The notes: a model not told the origin generated them from the letters alone. Numbered from the stretch's first letter, positions 30,654 through 41,361 are shown. The stretch: DNA of 64,000 bases from Streptomyces thinghirensis (GCA_021502835.1 JAKFGP010000042.1:1-64000), one strand, 5' to 3'. Numbers and translations are program-made.

Positions 30654-31380
30654 GTGTTCTACTACGTGCTCAAGTACGTACTGCTGGGCCCGCTGCTGAG
30701 AGTCGTCTTCCGCCCCCGCATCGAGGGCCTGGACCACGTGCCGGCGTCGGGGGCGGCCATCGTCGCGGGCAACCACCTCTCGTTCTCGGACCACTTCCTG
30801 ATGCCCGCGGTGCTCAGACGCCGCATCACCTTCCTCGCCAAGGCCGAGTACTTCACCGGGCCGGGTCTCAAGGGCCGGCTGACCGCGTTCTTCTTCCGCA
30901 GTGCCGGGCAGATCCCCGTCGACCGCACCGGCAAGGAGGCGGGGCAGGCCGCGATCCGCGAGGGGCTCGGGGTGCTGGGCAGGACGAGCTGCTCGGCATC
31001 TATCCGGAGGGCACGCGCTCGCACGACGGCCGGCTGTACAAGGGCAAGGTCGGCGTCGCCGTGATGGCGCTCCGGGCCGGGGTGCCGGTCGTGCCCTGCG
31101 CGATGATCGGCACCTTCGAGGCGCAGCCGCCGGGCCGCAAGATCCCGAAGCTGCACCCCGTGGTGATCCGCTTCGGCGAGCCCCTGGACTTCTCCCGCTA
31201 CGCCGGCCTGGAACGGGAGAAGGCCGTGCTGCGCGCCGTCACCGACGAGATCATGTACGCCGTCCTGACGCTGTCCGGCCAGGAGTACGTCGACCGGTAC
31301 GCGGCCGACGTCAAGGCGGAGGAGGCGGCGAAGGCGGCGAAGGGGCCGAGGTTCCCCCGGCTGCCGCACCGCTGGGGGGT
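30654..31380 (+). CDS. 1-acyl-sn-glycerol-3-phosphate acyltransferase (PlsC family)
   Basis: Membrane-associated acyltransferase of phospholipid synthesis. GTG 30654, MFYYVLKYVLLGPLLRVVF (membrane anchor). The HX4D motif lies in GNHLSFSDHFLMPAVL (about 40-45), then FFFRSAGQIPVDRTG, the phosphate-binding IYPEGTRSHDGRLYKGK (EGTR about 118) and GVPVVPCAMIGTFEAQPPG. About 240 residues. One indel near 30977. The C-terminal stop is not visible in the main frame, which runs on into the next gene; the likely end is at PRFPRLPHR near 31375, where an indel must have hidden it. Confidence 0.88.
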
Positions 31381-31462
31381 GTCGCCCGCCCTCGGGGTTC
31401 CCTCGTCTGCCGTCGGCAGAAGGGCGTGGCCGGGTGGCCGGGCGGGCGTCTACGGTCGCCGT

Positions 31463-32496
31463 ATGACACGTGCTGTGGTGGTCGGAGCGACGGGACAGAT
31501 CGGTCGGGTGGCGGTGGGGGCGCTGGCCCGTGACGGCTGGGGAGGTGACGGCCGTCTCGCGGGGCGGCGAGCGGGACGGGGGCTGGCCCGAGGACGTACG
31601 TGTGGTGCGGGCCGACCGGGAGGACGACGCGGCGCTGTCGGCGGCGGTGGGTGACGGCTGTGACGTCCTGGTGGACATGGTGGCCTTCGGGGAGGGGCAC
31701 GCGCGGCAGCTGGTCGGGCTCGTGGGACGGGTCGGCTCGGCGGTGGTGATCTCCAGCCTGTCGGTCTACGAGGACGACAAGGGCCGCAACTTCGACACGC
31801 AGGCCGAACCCGACGGTTTCCCCACTACCCGGTGCCGCTCACCGAGGAGCAGCGCACGGTCCGCCCGGGCGACACCTCGTACCCCACCCGCAAGATCGCG
31901 CTGGAGCGGAACTCCTCGCGGCGGGCGACCGGTTGCCCGTCACTCTGCTGCGCGCGGGCGCGATCCACGGGCCGCACTGCCGGACCCCGCGCGAGCTGTA
32001 CTTCGTCAAGCGGAACCTGGACGGCAGGCGTCGGCGCGTCCTCGCGTACGGCGGTGCGAGCCGCTTCCACCCGGCGAGCGTGCACAACATCGCCGAGCTG
32101 ATCCGGCTGGCCGCCCCGCGCCCGGGTACGCGCGTCCTGAACGCGGTCGATCCGGACGCGCCGACGGTGGCGGAGATCGCGGCGGCGATCGACGCGGTGA
32201 TGGGCGTGGAGGCCGAGGACGTGCTGGTGGACGGTCCGCCGCCCGCGGACGGCGTGGGCGACACGCCGTGGTCGGTGCCCGTGCCCGTCGTGTGCGGCAT
32301 GTCGGCGGCGGAACGGCAGTTGGGCTACCGCCCGGTGGTCCGGTACGCCGAGACCCTGCCGGACACGGTCGCCTTCCTCGAGGGGCAGCTGGCCGGCCGG
32401 GACTGGCGGGAGGCGTACCCGAAGATGTTCCGGGCGTACGGCGACCTCTTCGACTACGCGGCGGAGGACACCTGGCTGGCGGCGCGGCAGGGCTGA
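31463..32496 (+). CDS. NAD-dependent epimerase/dehydratase family protein
   Basis: Atypical or extended SDR with the N-terminal Rossmann motif AVVVGATGQIGRVAVGALAR (residues 5-24). CDVLVDMVAFGEGHARQLV and AVVISSLSVYEDDKG (catalytic Ser region, about 105) follow, then TSYPTRKIALE holding the YxxxK-like pair (Tyr-Pro-Thr-Arg-Lys). PVTLLRAGAIHGPHCRTPRE, RFHPASVHNIAELIRLAA and RVLNAVDPDAPTVAEIAAAI complete the substrate domain. About 345 residues, stop TGA 32494-32496. Substrate unknown; nucleotide-sugar reductases and isoflavone-reductase-like proteins share this layout. Confidence 0.85.
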
Positions 32497-32504
32497 GGAC
32501 GCCG

Positions 32505-32537
32505 GAGGGGGCGGCCGGTAGGACCGACCGCCCCCTC
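32505..32537. terminator. Hairpin between converging genes
   Basis: GAGGGGGCGG (32505-32514) and CCGCCCCCTC (32528-32537), perfect 10-bp stem with a 13-nt loop, midway between the epimerase stop and the peptidase stop on the other strand. Confidence 0.75.
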
Positions 32538-32563
32538 CTCGTACCCGGTGTACCCCGGTGCCG

Positions 32564-34181
32564 TTACGGCTTGGGGGTGGCGTGCGGGGCGCAGGTCACG
32601 TCCCGGGCGTCCACCTTGCCGGTGAGCAGGTAGGTGTCCACCCGCTCGTTGATACACGGGTTGACGATGCCGGTGACGCCGTGCGAACCGGCGTCCCGCT
32701 CGGTGATCAGACGCGAGCCCTTGAACCGCTGGTGCAGTTCGACGGCGCCCGCGTACGGGGTGGCCGCGTCCCGCTCGGACTGGACGATCAGCACCGGCGG
32801 AAGACCCTTGCCGCTCTTCACGTTCACCGGGGTCTGCTGCTTGACCGGCCAGGTGGCGCACGGCAGGTTCATCCAGGCGTTGGCCCAGGTCATGAACGGG
32901 TGGTCGCGGTGCAGCCGGGTGTTGTCCCGGTCCCAGGTGCGCCAGTCGGTGGGCCACTTGGCGTCCGGCGCACTCCACGGCGGTGTAGACGGCGTTGCCG
33001 TTCTCCGCGGAGGCGTTGCCCGCGGTGTCGGACGGGTCGGGGGCGGCCGCGTCGACGAGGGCCTGGGTGTCACCGGCGACGTACTCGCTGAAGACGGTCG
33101 CGACCGGCACCCAGGCGGAGTCGTAGTACGGGGCGCTCTGGAAGAAGGAGATCAGCTCGGCCGGGCCGACGACCCCGCCGAGTGGTTCCTTCGCGGCGGC
33201 GGCGCGCAGCGTGAGCCACTGGTCCTGGACCTCGGCGCGGGTGTCGCCGAGGTGGAAGGTGGCGTCGTTCTTCGCGACCCAGTCCTGCCAGTCCTTCCAG
33301 CGCTGCTCGAAGGCGACGTCCTGGTCCAGGTTGGCCTGGTACCAGATCTTGTCGCGGGACGGGTTGACGACGCTGTCGACGACCATCCGGCGCACGTGGT
33401 CCGGGAAGAGGGTGCCGTAGACGGCGCCGAGGTAGGTGCCGTAGGGAGACGCCGAGGAAGTTGAGCTTCTTCTCGCCGAGCGCGGCGCGGATGACGTCGA
33501 GGTCGCGCGCGGTGTTCGGCGTGGTCATGTGCGGGAGCATCTCGCCGCTGCGCTCGTAGCAGCCCTCGGCGTACTCGCGGGCGAGCTTGCGCTGGGCGAG
33601 CTTGTCGGCCTCGGAGCCGGGCACGGGGTCCATCTTGGGTGCTCTTGACGAACTCCTGCGGGTCGACGCAGGAGATGGGCGAGGACTTGCCGACGCCGCG
33701 CGGGTCGAAGCCGACGAAGTCGTAGGCCTCGGCCGCGTCGGCCCACACCGCGCTCTTGCCGGTGACGCGGGCCGGGAAGCGCAGGCCGGAGCCGCCCGGG
33801 CCGCCGGGGTTGCGAGAGGAGCGCGCCCTGGCGCTCGGCCCTGGTGCCGGTGTTGCCTATGCGGTCGACGGCTATCTTGATCTGCTTGCCGAAGGGCTTG
33901 GCGTAGTCGAGCGGCACGGTGACGTAGCCGCACTGGATCGGCTTGGGCAGGTTCCAGTCGGCGGGGCAGTCCTGCCAGTCGATGCCGGCCCGTGCGGCGC
34001 GGGCGCGGCGATGGCGGCGCCGCGGGCCTCGCGGTCCCAGCCCTTCGCGTATCCGTGGCCGGTGGACGGAGCGGCGCTCGCGGCGGGCGCCGCGACGGCG
34101 CCGGCCATCAGCGTGGCGGTGACCAGCGCTCCGGCCGTGCCGAACGCCGCCGCCCTCCGCGCCCAGTCTGCTCTTCCTCAA
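32564..34181 (-). CDS. Secreted alpha/beta-hydrolase, tripeptidyl aminopeptidase (Tap) family
   Basis: Exported serine peptidase that removes N-terminal tripeptides in the Streptomyces Tap/Slp family. A signal peptide precedes residue ~40: basic RKSR, then GALVTATLMAGAVAAPAASA. IDWQDCPADWNLPKPIQCGY; VPLDYAKPFGKQIKIAVDRI; oxyanion segment around NPGGPGGSG. The nucleophile elbow is GVSYGTYLG (Ser about 215, after removing an extra C). A C-terminal TAP-like domain has PVLIVQSERDAATPYAGAVE and GSHGVTGIVNPCINERVD with the acid and His. About 535 residues. The start appears to be TTG 34181 with GGGAGGG upstream. Several indels. Confidence 0.92.
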
Positions 34182-34310
34182 GTGGCCCTCCCCGTACGTG
34201 ATTGTGACAAGTACGGGGGATCCTCGCGACTGTGCGTTCCCCTGAGAACAGAGGCGGTGCTACTTCTTTGCCAATCCGATAAACGGGCAAAATGTTCGGT
34301 CGTCGGGAAC

Positions 34311-35074
34311 TCAGCCCAGCGCGTCCGACGCCTCCTCCAGCAGCCGCCTGAGCAGCAGCGCGTCCGGTGCCACGGCCGTCACCAGTACGGCGGGACCGGC
34401 GAGCGGCATGACCGCGACGCCCTCGGCGAAGGCCCGCGCCGCCGGTGGGTCTGCGGCGAACTCCGGGCGTACGACGACGAGGCTGTCCGACGGCACGGTG
34501 CCCCGCCAGCCCGGCCGGACCGTCCCAGCGGCGCCCGGGGCGCCGGGACCGCAGGCCAGTTCCTGGTCGAGTACGCACCGGCCGGCGATCCGTACGGTCA
34601 GACGGCTGGTGAGCCGCCCCGGTTCCTCGCCGGACCGGCCGAGCACCTGTTCCTCCCGCAGCAGGAAGCGGGCCTCGGCCGCGAGGTCGACACGCGTGGT
34701 GACGTGCAGATCACTACCGTGCGCGGAGATCAACTGCTCGGGCAGCCAGTGCAGTTCGGCGTCGTCGCCGACGGTGAGCCGGACGTCGTAGCGGGCGCCG
34801 GCCTTGTCCTGCCCGGGCAGGGCGAGGGGTGGCGGCGGCCGAGGCCGACCCGCAGCCGGGCGCCCTGGGCCGCCTCGGCGGCCACCGTGAGTGGTCGCGC
34901 CGAGCGGCCCGCTCATCGCGCCGACCAGCATGACCCGGGCCTCGGCACCGCTCCCCCGGGTCCGCCGCACCCCGAGCGGCCCCTCCCCCTCCAGCACGGG
35001 CAGGACGGTGCCGCCGCGTCGTCGCCGTGGGCGAGCACGCGCGCCCTCGCCCGTACGCCGCCCGGAGTGGTCAC
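34311..35074 (-). CDS. ureD: Urease accessory protein UreD
   Basis: Part of the UreDFG chaperone that loads nickel into urease. GTG 35074 overlaps the ure[59 protein letters not shown] (about 115); [40 protein letters not shown]; and a final [20 protein letters not shown]. About 254 residues, a little shorter than proteobacterial UreD but usual for actinomycetes. Four indels. Last gene of ureABCFGD. Confidence 0.9.
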
Positions 35075-35746
35075 GCGGTCCACGCGGTGATCCGGGCCCG
35101 CACCCAGTCCGCGACGTCCCGTACACCGTCCTCGCTCCGCAGCGACTGGAGGACGACGGGCAGTTCACCGCGCTGTGCCTTGGCGTCGGCCGCCATGCGC
35201 GCGAGGTCCGAGCCGACGTACGGTGCGAGGTCGACCTTGTTCACGATCAGCAGGTCGGCGGTGGTGACGCCGGGCCCGCCCTTGCGCGGGATGTCGTCTC
35301 CGCCGGCCACGTCGATCACGAAGATCTGTGCGTCGACGAGCCCCTTGGAGAAAGGTGGCGGTGAGGTTGTCCCCGCCGGACTCCACCAGGACCAGGTCGA
35401 GCGGTCCGGCCTCGTCCTCCAGATCCTCGACGGCCTCCAGGTTGGCGGAGATGTCGTCCCGGATCGCGGTGTGCGGACAGGCCCCCGTCTCGACGGCACT
35501 GATCCGCTCCGGCGGCGGTACCGCCTCCCGGAGCAGGAACTCGGCGTCCTCACGGGTGTAGATGTCGTTGGTGACGACGGCGAGGGACAGCTCCTCCCGC
35601 AGCGCCCGGCAGAGCGCGGCGACGGTCGCGGTCTTCCCGGACCCGACGGGCCCGCCGAGCCCGATCCGCAGGGCACGACGGCGCCCGTCGGGCCGGTGGG
35701 CGTCGGCGGAAACGGCGGGGAGGTCGTGGTGATGGTCGAGATGCAT
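35071..35746 (-). CDS. ureG: Urease accessory GTPase UreG
   Basis: GTPase that drives nickel insertion into urease. The N-terminus [10 protein letters not shown] is His-rich and can bind Ni. P-loop [20 protein letters not shown] (about 28-47); [14 protein letters not shown]; the CPH nickel motif in [13 protein letters not shown] (about 92); [15 protein letters not shown]; and base-binding [14 protein letters not shown] (about 168). About 225 residues. One indel near 35355. With no UreE gene in the cluster, the His-rich head may take part of the metallochaperone role (inference). Confidence 0.94.
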
Positions 35747-35775
35747 GCTGCGACTCCTGGTAACACTGAGGCCGG

Positions 35776-35900
35776 CTGTATTCAGCCCGTCCGGCGTTCG
35801 AGGACGAGGCCGTCAAGGCCGACAGGGGGTCCAGGGGGCAGAGCCCCTGGCGAGGGTCGAGGGGCAGAGCCCCTGAGGTCGGGAAAGGGAAGGGCGGCGG
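35776..35900. repeat. Streptomyces intergenic repeat with two hairpins, inside the ure operon
   Basis: The stretch begins CCGTCCGGCGTTCGAGGACG and continues through AAGGCCGACAGGGGGTCC, a repeat I recognise as widespread in Streptomyces. It contains two stem-loops, CCAGGGG/CCCCTGG (35831-35850) and AGGGGC/GCCCCT (35860-35874). It fills most of the 165 bp between ureF and ureG, so it would be transcribed in the ure mRNA and could affect termination or stability. Confidence 0.65.
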
Positions 35901-35911
35901 GGGCGAAACCC

Positions 35912-36591
35912 CTAGGAGGCGAACAACCGCACAGGCAGCGCGGCATGCGCCTCCGCCCCGATCTCCAGCAGCGGCGCGGACCGCGCGGGCAGCACGTCGG
36001 CCCCGTCGGTCACGGGCCAGCCGCCCCCGCCTCCACGGCGTCCTGGGCCACCAGGTCCACCTCGGACGCGAGCCGCGCGAGCACACCGGTCGCGTCGAAC
36101 GGGTCGAGGCTGAGCAACCGCACCACGGCCGTCGCCGCCCCGCTCACCCCCTCGTACGCGGGAGCAGTACGCCGCGTCCAGCGGCCCGAGCCCGGCCGCG
36201 CGGGCGGTCAGCCCGAGGACGACGGGCTGGTGGGCGCCCTGGGAAACCGCCGGGCCAGCGCGTCGAGTTCGGGATGCGGCCAGGTGGCACCGGGCGGCCC
36301 GCGTCAGCTGCCGGCCGAGTCTGCGTGCGGCCACGCGCAGGGCGGGGGGACGGAGTGCGGGCGTCCGCGGCCAGGTCCAGCTCGCCGGGGTCGACGCCGA
36401 GGGCCGCGGCTGCCGCGAGGGAGGCCGCGACGGCCCCTGTCGTGTGCAGCCGCCCCCCGGCAGAACTCCTCCAGGCTCGCGGCGTCCGTGATGCGCCCCG
36501 CCCGGACGGCGGCCTCCGCCCCGCCGGGTGGGCGTGCCCTCCGGCGGGGAAGCGGCCGTCCGCGAGGGACGAGCAGTGTCGTGCGGCTCAT
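35912..36591 (-). CDS. ureF: Urease accessory protein UreF
   Basis: Helical partner of UreD and UreG. ATG 36591, 8 bp after the ureC stop with GAGGG between. Recognisable parts: EAAVRAGRITDAASLEEFCR (typical UreF), AVAASLAAAAALGVDPGELD, HQPVVLGLTARAAGLGPLDA (about 135), AATAVVRLLSLDPFDATGVL, and the end APLLEIGAEAHAALPVRLFAS. About 225 residues. Six or more indels make this one of the most disrupted genes in the operon, but the family assignment is firm from these blocks and from gene order. Confidence 0.88.
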
Positions 36592-36599
36592 GCCGGCCC

Positions 36600-38328
36600 T
36601 CAGAAGAGGAAGTACCGCTGCGCAAGCGGCTAGGTTCGGCGACGGGTGCGGGTTCGACGAGTTCGCCGTCGATGGTCACCGCGAAGGAGTCCGCGGCGAC
36701 CTCGACTCGTGGCAGGGCGTCGTTCTGCCGCATGTCGGCCTTGGTACGGCCGCGGGTCGACCGGATGGGCACGAACTCACGCCCGAGACCGAGTCGTTCC
36801 GGCAGCCCGGCCTCGATGGTCGCCTCCGCCACGAAGGCGACCGGAGTTGGGCGGCGGGCGCCGTGCCGTGCGCGCCGAACATGGGGCGCGTAGCAGCACC
36901 GGCTGCGGCGTGGGGATGGAGGCGTTGGCGTCGCCCATCTGCGCGTACGCGATCTGGCCGCCCTTGAGCACCAACTGCGGCTTCACTCGAAGAACCGCGG
37001 TCCCAGAGGACCAGGTCGGCGAGTTTGCCGGTCTCGACGGAGCCGACCTCGTGCTCGATGCCCTGGGCGACGGCGGGGTTGATGGTGTACTTGGCGACAT
37101 ATCGACGGGCGCGCAGGTTGTCGGCGCGGGTGTCGCCGGGCAGGAAGCCCCGGCGCCGCTTCATCACGTGCGCGGTCTGCCAGGTCCGCAGGATCACCTC
37201 TCCGATACGGCCCATGGCCTCGGCGTCCGACGACATGATGGAGATCGCTCCCATGTCGTGCAGGATGTCCCTCGGCCGCGATGGTGCTGGGCCGGATGCG
37301 GGACTCCGCGAAGGCCAGGTCCTCGGGGACGGCGGGGTTCAGGTGGTGACAGACCATCAGCATGTCGAGGTGCTCCTCGACGGTGTTGACGGTGTGCGGC
37401 CGGGTCGGGTTGGTGGACGCCGGGAGCATGTTGGGCAGCGAGACCGCCGTGATCATGTCCGGTGCGGTGGCGCCGCCGGCGCCCTCGACGTGGAAGGCGT
37501 GCAGGGTGCGGCCTGCGACGGCGTCGAAGGTGTCGCCGACGAATCCGGCCTCGTTCAGGGTGTCGGTGTGGACGGCGAGCTGGACACCGGACTCCTCGCA
37601 CACGTCCAGGCACGCGGAGATGACGGCCGGGGTGGCGCCCCAGTCCTCGTGGATCTTGAAGCCGAGGGATGCCGGCGCGCAGTTGGTCGCGCATGGACTC
37701 CTTGGACATGGTGCTGCCCTTGCCCAGGAAGCCGATGTTGACGGGGCTGGACTCAAGCGCGGCGAACATCCGCGCGAGGTGCCAGGAACCGGGGTGACGG
37801 TGGTCGCCTTGCTGCCCTCGGCGGGGCCTCGTGCCGCCGCCGATGAGGGTGGTGATGCCGGAGGCGAGTGCCTCGTCGACGGCGGCCGGCGCGATGAAGT
37901 GGACGTGCGTGTCGATGCCCCCGGCGGTAAGGATCTTGCCGTTGCCCGCGATGACCTCCGTCTCGGGGCCGATGACGAGGTCGGGGTGGACACCGTCCAT
38001 GGTGTCCGGGTTGCCGGACTTGCCGATGCCGGTCGATCCGGCCGTCACGGATGCCGATGTCGGCCTTGACGACGCCCCAATGGTCGATGACCACGGCGCC
38101 GGTGATGACGGTGTCGGGGGCGCCGTCGGCGCGGGTGGCACGGGACTGCCCCATGGACTCGCGCAGTACCTTGCCGCCGCCGAAGACGGCTTCGTCGCCG
38201 GAGCGGCCGGGGCCGTCCGAGCGGTCCTCCTCGATCTCGACGAGGAGGTCGGTGTCGGCGAGGCGGACGCGGTCGCCGGTGGTCGGGCCGAACAGGTCGG
38301 CATAGGCGGGACGGGAGAGTTCAGGCAT
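36600..38328 (-). CDS. ureC: Urease subunit alpha
   Basis: Catalytic subunit hydrolysing urea to ammonia and carbamate at a dinickel site. ATG 38328 overlaps the ureB end by 8 bp. [20 protein letters not shown] start. Metal His pair in [20 protein letters not shown] (about 135). The carbamylated Lys is in [18 protein letters not shown] (about 220). A His ligand lies in [11 protein letters not shown] (about 250). The mobile-flap Cys/His is in [20 protein letters not shown] (about 323). C-terminus [20 protein letters not shown], ending LF then TGA at 36600-36602. About 573 residues. Around eight indels. Confidence 0.95.
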
Positions 38329-38632
38329 CGAGGGCACCTCCGGTCGCGCCGCGCAGACCCATGACGACGCGGGCACCCGCGAGGGGGATCAGTTCCACGT
38401 CGACCGGGATGCCGGGCTCGAACCGGACGGCGGTGCCGGCGGCGATGTCGAGCCGCATGCCGTGAGCCGCCTCGCGGTTGAAGTCAAGACCGGGGTTGGC
38501 CTCGGCGAAGTGGTAGTGGGAGCCGACCTGGACCGGCCGGTCGGCGGTGTTGAGCACGGTCAGACGGATGCTCGCGCGGCCCTCGTTGAAGGCGACCGGC
38601 TCGTCGGCGAAGAGGATCTCTCCGGGAATCAT
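38321..38632 (-). CDS. ureB: Urease subunit beta
   Basis: Structural subunit. [20 protein letters not shown] start, conserved [20 protein letters not shown] (about 38-57), [20 protein letters not shown], and [17 protein letters not shown]. 103 residues, intact. The separate ureA and ureB genes follow the bacterial three-subunit pattern. The final Gly/Ala tail overlaps the ureC start. Confidence 0.97.
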   Translation of the reverse strand: MIPGEILFADEPVAFNEGRASIRLTVLNTADRPVQVGSHYHFAEANPGLDFNREAAHGMRLDIAAGTAVRFEPGIPVDVELIPLAGARVVMGLRGATGGALDA

Positions 38633-38647
38633 TGGCTGCCGTCCCCG

Positions 38648-38950
<303 letters not shown>

Positions 38951-39116
38951 TTACCACCTCACAGGGCGCTGACGCCGGGACCCGGACGGTCCGGCTGCCG
39001 CGTCCACCGCGACGGCTCTAGATGTAACACACATCAATGCGCGGGAACGCGCACGCCGGTGACCCGAAACCGCAGGTGGACGGGGGTGGAATAGGGTTTC
39101 AGTGTTTCCCGCCGCG
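38951..39116 (-). promoter_or_regulatory. Upstream region of the ure operon
   Basis: The 166 bp between ureA and the TetR gene hold the ure promoter. An AT-richer patch GTAAC-ACACAT-CAATG (39024-39039) has one good and one poor half of the GTnAC-N6-GAAAC pattern of GlnR sites; GlnR control of urease is known in actinomycetes. I cannot confirm the site by eye. Confidence 0.3.
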
Positions 39117-39771
39117 TCACGCCTTTTTGACCGACGTATTACCGGTGCCGTCGGCGGCCTCCCGCATGCTCAACAACCCCCGCACGCCCGCCTGGAGAGC
39201 CTCCGGGGAGAAGCTGCCGAACAGCGCGTACTGGGCCCCGAAACCCTGCACCGTCGCCATCAGCGTCCGGGCCACGGCGTCCGGGTCGACGTCGTCGCGC
39301 ATCATGCCCGCCTCCTGATAGCGGACGACGACCTTCGCCCAGGACGCGAGGACCTTGGCGAAGCCCCTCGTCGAGGAGGGCGGACAGCGTCTCGTTGCGC
39401 AGCGTCTCGGTCCAGGCCTGGATCATGAGCCGCGGAACAGCCACTGGCCGTCCTCCGTCAGCGCCGGCCGCTCCCGCGCCATGTGCGCCAGGGTGCGGGC
39501 GATGAGCTCGTCGGGCATGGCCGGCGGGTCCTCCCGCGCCGCCCGCTCGTACACGTCCCGGATGGCGCCCAGCACCTCGGCGACGATGGCCTCGATCAAC
39601 TCCTCCTTGCCGCTGAAGTAGCGGTAGACGGCTCCCCGCCGAGAGGTCGACCTCTTTCAGGACGTCCTGCATCGACGTGGCGTGGAAGCCGTTGCGGGCG
39701 AAGCAGAGCGCGGCGCCGTCGAGGATCTGCCGGCGGCGGGCGTCGAGGTGTTCCTGGGATACGCGGGCCAT
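39117..39771 (-). CDS. TetR-family transcriptional regulator
   Basis: HTH: MARVSQEHLDARRRQILDGA, ALCFARNGFHATSMQDVLKE, VDLSAGAVYRYFSGKEELIE (residues 1-58; one indel near 39640). C-terminal domain of the TetR_C_6/QacR-like sort: LFPRLMIQAWTETLRNETLS and VARTLMATVQGFGAQYALFG. About 218 residues; stop at 39117. The start codon lies 13 bp from an operator-like repeat shared with the divergent membrane protein gene, so it most likely represses both. Confidence 0.9.
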
Positions 39772-39783
39772 GACACCCAACCT

Positions 39784-39866
39784 AAAACGAACGTTCCTTC
39801 TTGACAAGGACGCCGAGCCGGTCGCACGGTGGTGGCGGGTAAAACGAACGATCCTTCTTTTTGACA
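39784..39866. promoter_or_regulatory. Paired operator-like repeats in the TetR divergent region
   Basis: Two direct copies, AAAACGAACGTTCCTTCTTG (39784-39803) and AAAACGAACGATCCTTCTTT (39841-39860), each followed by TTGACA. The first has a palindromic core CGAACGTTC(c), like known TetR sites such as AACGAACGTTCGTT. The pair are 57 bp apart and bracket the divergent promoters; the second lies just before the ribosome site of the rightward gene. Confidence 0.7.
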
Positions 39867-39875
39867 GGAGTCCCC

Positions 39876-40869
39876 ATGGACAGCCGTCGCATGATCGCCG
39901 TGATCGTCCTGGTTCCCCGTGCTGGTGGGCCTGGCCCTGTGGGCCTTCGCCTGGCCTGCCGCCCGCACGGCGCCCCGTGACCTGCCGCTCGGCGTGGCGG
40001 GGCCGCCCGCCGCGGTCGCGCAGGTGGAGCAGCGGCTCGCCCAGCGAGGAGGGCGCCTTAGAGCTCCACCGCTACGCCGACGAGGACGCGGCTCGCGGCG
40101 CCATCGAGGACCGGACCGTGTACGGCGCGGTGATCGCCGGCGACCGGGGCCCGAAGCTGCTCACGGCGTCGGCGGCGAGCCCCGCCGTCGCCCAGCTGCT
40201 GCAGCAGGCGGTCGCCGGGCAGGCGTCCGCCGCGGGAGCCCGGTCCAGGTCGTCGATGTGGTGCCCGCTCCGGGACGGACCCGCGCGGCGCGGCCCCTGG
40301 GCGCGAGCGTGCTGCCCCTGGCGCTGGCCGGGATCGCGACGGGCGCGGTGGCTACCCTGCTGGGGCTGCGCGGCGCCCGCGCGGCCGCCGCCCTGGTCGG
40401 CGCCGCCGCGCTGACCGGCCTGGTCGCGGCGGCGATCGCGCACAGCTGGCTCGGGGTGGTCACCGGTGACTGGTGGGCCGTGGCCGGCGTGTTCGGGCTG
40501 TCGAGCCCTGGCCGTCGGCGCGGGCATCGCCGGGCTCGGGGCGCTCCTCGGACGTGCCGGTCTCGGGCTGGGCGGCGCCGGCGATGATGCTGCTGGGCAA
40601 CCCTTCTCGGGAGCGTCCTCGGCGCCGGAGATGCTGCCCCAGCCGGCCGGCGCGATCGGCCAGTGGCTGCCGCCGGGCGCGGGCGCCTCACTGCTGCGCT
40701 CGGTGTCCTTCTTCGACGGCGCCGCCGCCACCGGCCCCGCACTGACGCTCACGTGGTGGGCCGCACTGGGCCTGTGCGCGGTACTGCTCGGCGGCGCACT
40801 GCGACAGCGCACGCAGGGCGACTCGCCGGCACCTCCGACCGGGCTCCGGCACCGGCAGCGGCCGCCTGA
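39876..40869 (+). CDS. Multi-pass membrane protein, ABC-2/YhgE-like permease
   Basis: ATG 39876 with AGGAG 8 bp upstream. N-terminal helix RRMIAVIVLFPVLVGLALWA. An extracytoplasmic domain (about 30-135) contains DLPLGVAGPPAAVAQVEQRL and YADEDAARGAIEDRTVYGAV, a pattern seen in YhgE/Pip and ABC-2-type transport permeases. About five further helices follow, including VLPLALAGIATGAVATLLGL and LTWWAALGLCAVLLGGALRQ. About 330 residues, TGA at 40867-40869. Six or so indels. Divergent TetR and paired operators suggest an inducible efflux or export function; the substrate is unknown and no ATPase gene is adjacent. Confidence 0.75.
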
Positions 40870-41074
40870 GCGAGTCCGGCCGGGTCAAGAGCGCTCGGAG
40901 CAAGACGGCCGGCGCCGGGCAGCGGTGCTGCCTGCGACCGACCCGACCCCGGCAAGATCTGAACGACGCCCCCTACGTCGGGGTCGGCCCCCGGTGTTCC
41001 GCCGCGATGCCGAAGCGGTGCGGCTCGCGGGGCGCGGAGGCGGCGGTGTCCCCGGACTCCGGTGACCGAGGTGA

Positions 41075-41254
41075 TCACCTGGTCCTCCGGCCCTTCCGGA
41101 GTGCCTCCAGACGCTCGAGGTCGGCGGCGGAGACGAGGGCGACGGAGGCTTGCCGTGGCGCGTCACGACGACGCGTTCACCGCCGTACACCACCCGGTTG
41201 ATCAGGTCGGGCGAGCTCAGCCCTGGCTTGCGTCACCGGAATCTCGTAGGCCAT
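41075..41254 (-). CDS. Phd/YefM-family antitoxin (orphan)
   Basis: ATG 41254: [53 protein letters not shown], ending GRRTR with TGA at 41075-41077. The head is the Phd/YefM DNA-binding fold, 60 residues. One or two indels near 41205. I see no RelE/Doc/Txe-like toxin frame in the 200 bp downstream, so it is either solitary or its toxin has decayed. Solitary Phd-like proteins can act as plain autoregulators. Confidence 0.72.
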
Positions 41255-41361
41255 GCCCCCAGCTTACGGTTCACCTCACGACGACCGGCTGCGCCGCCGT
41301 TCGGCGGGGAGGACGATGGAGACGGGGGCGAGCTCAGCCCACCGGCCCCGGGAGGTACCCC

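Noticed and set aside
29133..30794. Long minus-strand frame (553 aa) opposite the ProP-like transporter
   Set aside because: The plus strand encodes a clear 12-helix MFS protein; the opposite frame is His/Gln/Arg-rich shadow sequence.
39861..39866. TTGACA as -35 box for the membrane protein gene
   Set aside because: It is only 10 bp from the start codon, leaving no room for a -10 box and leader; more likely part of a duplicated operator block.
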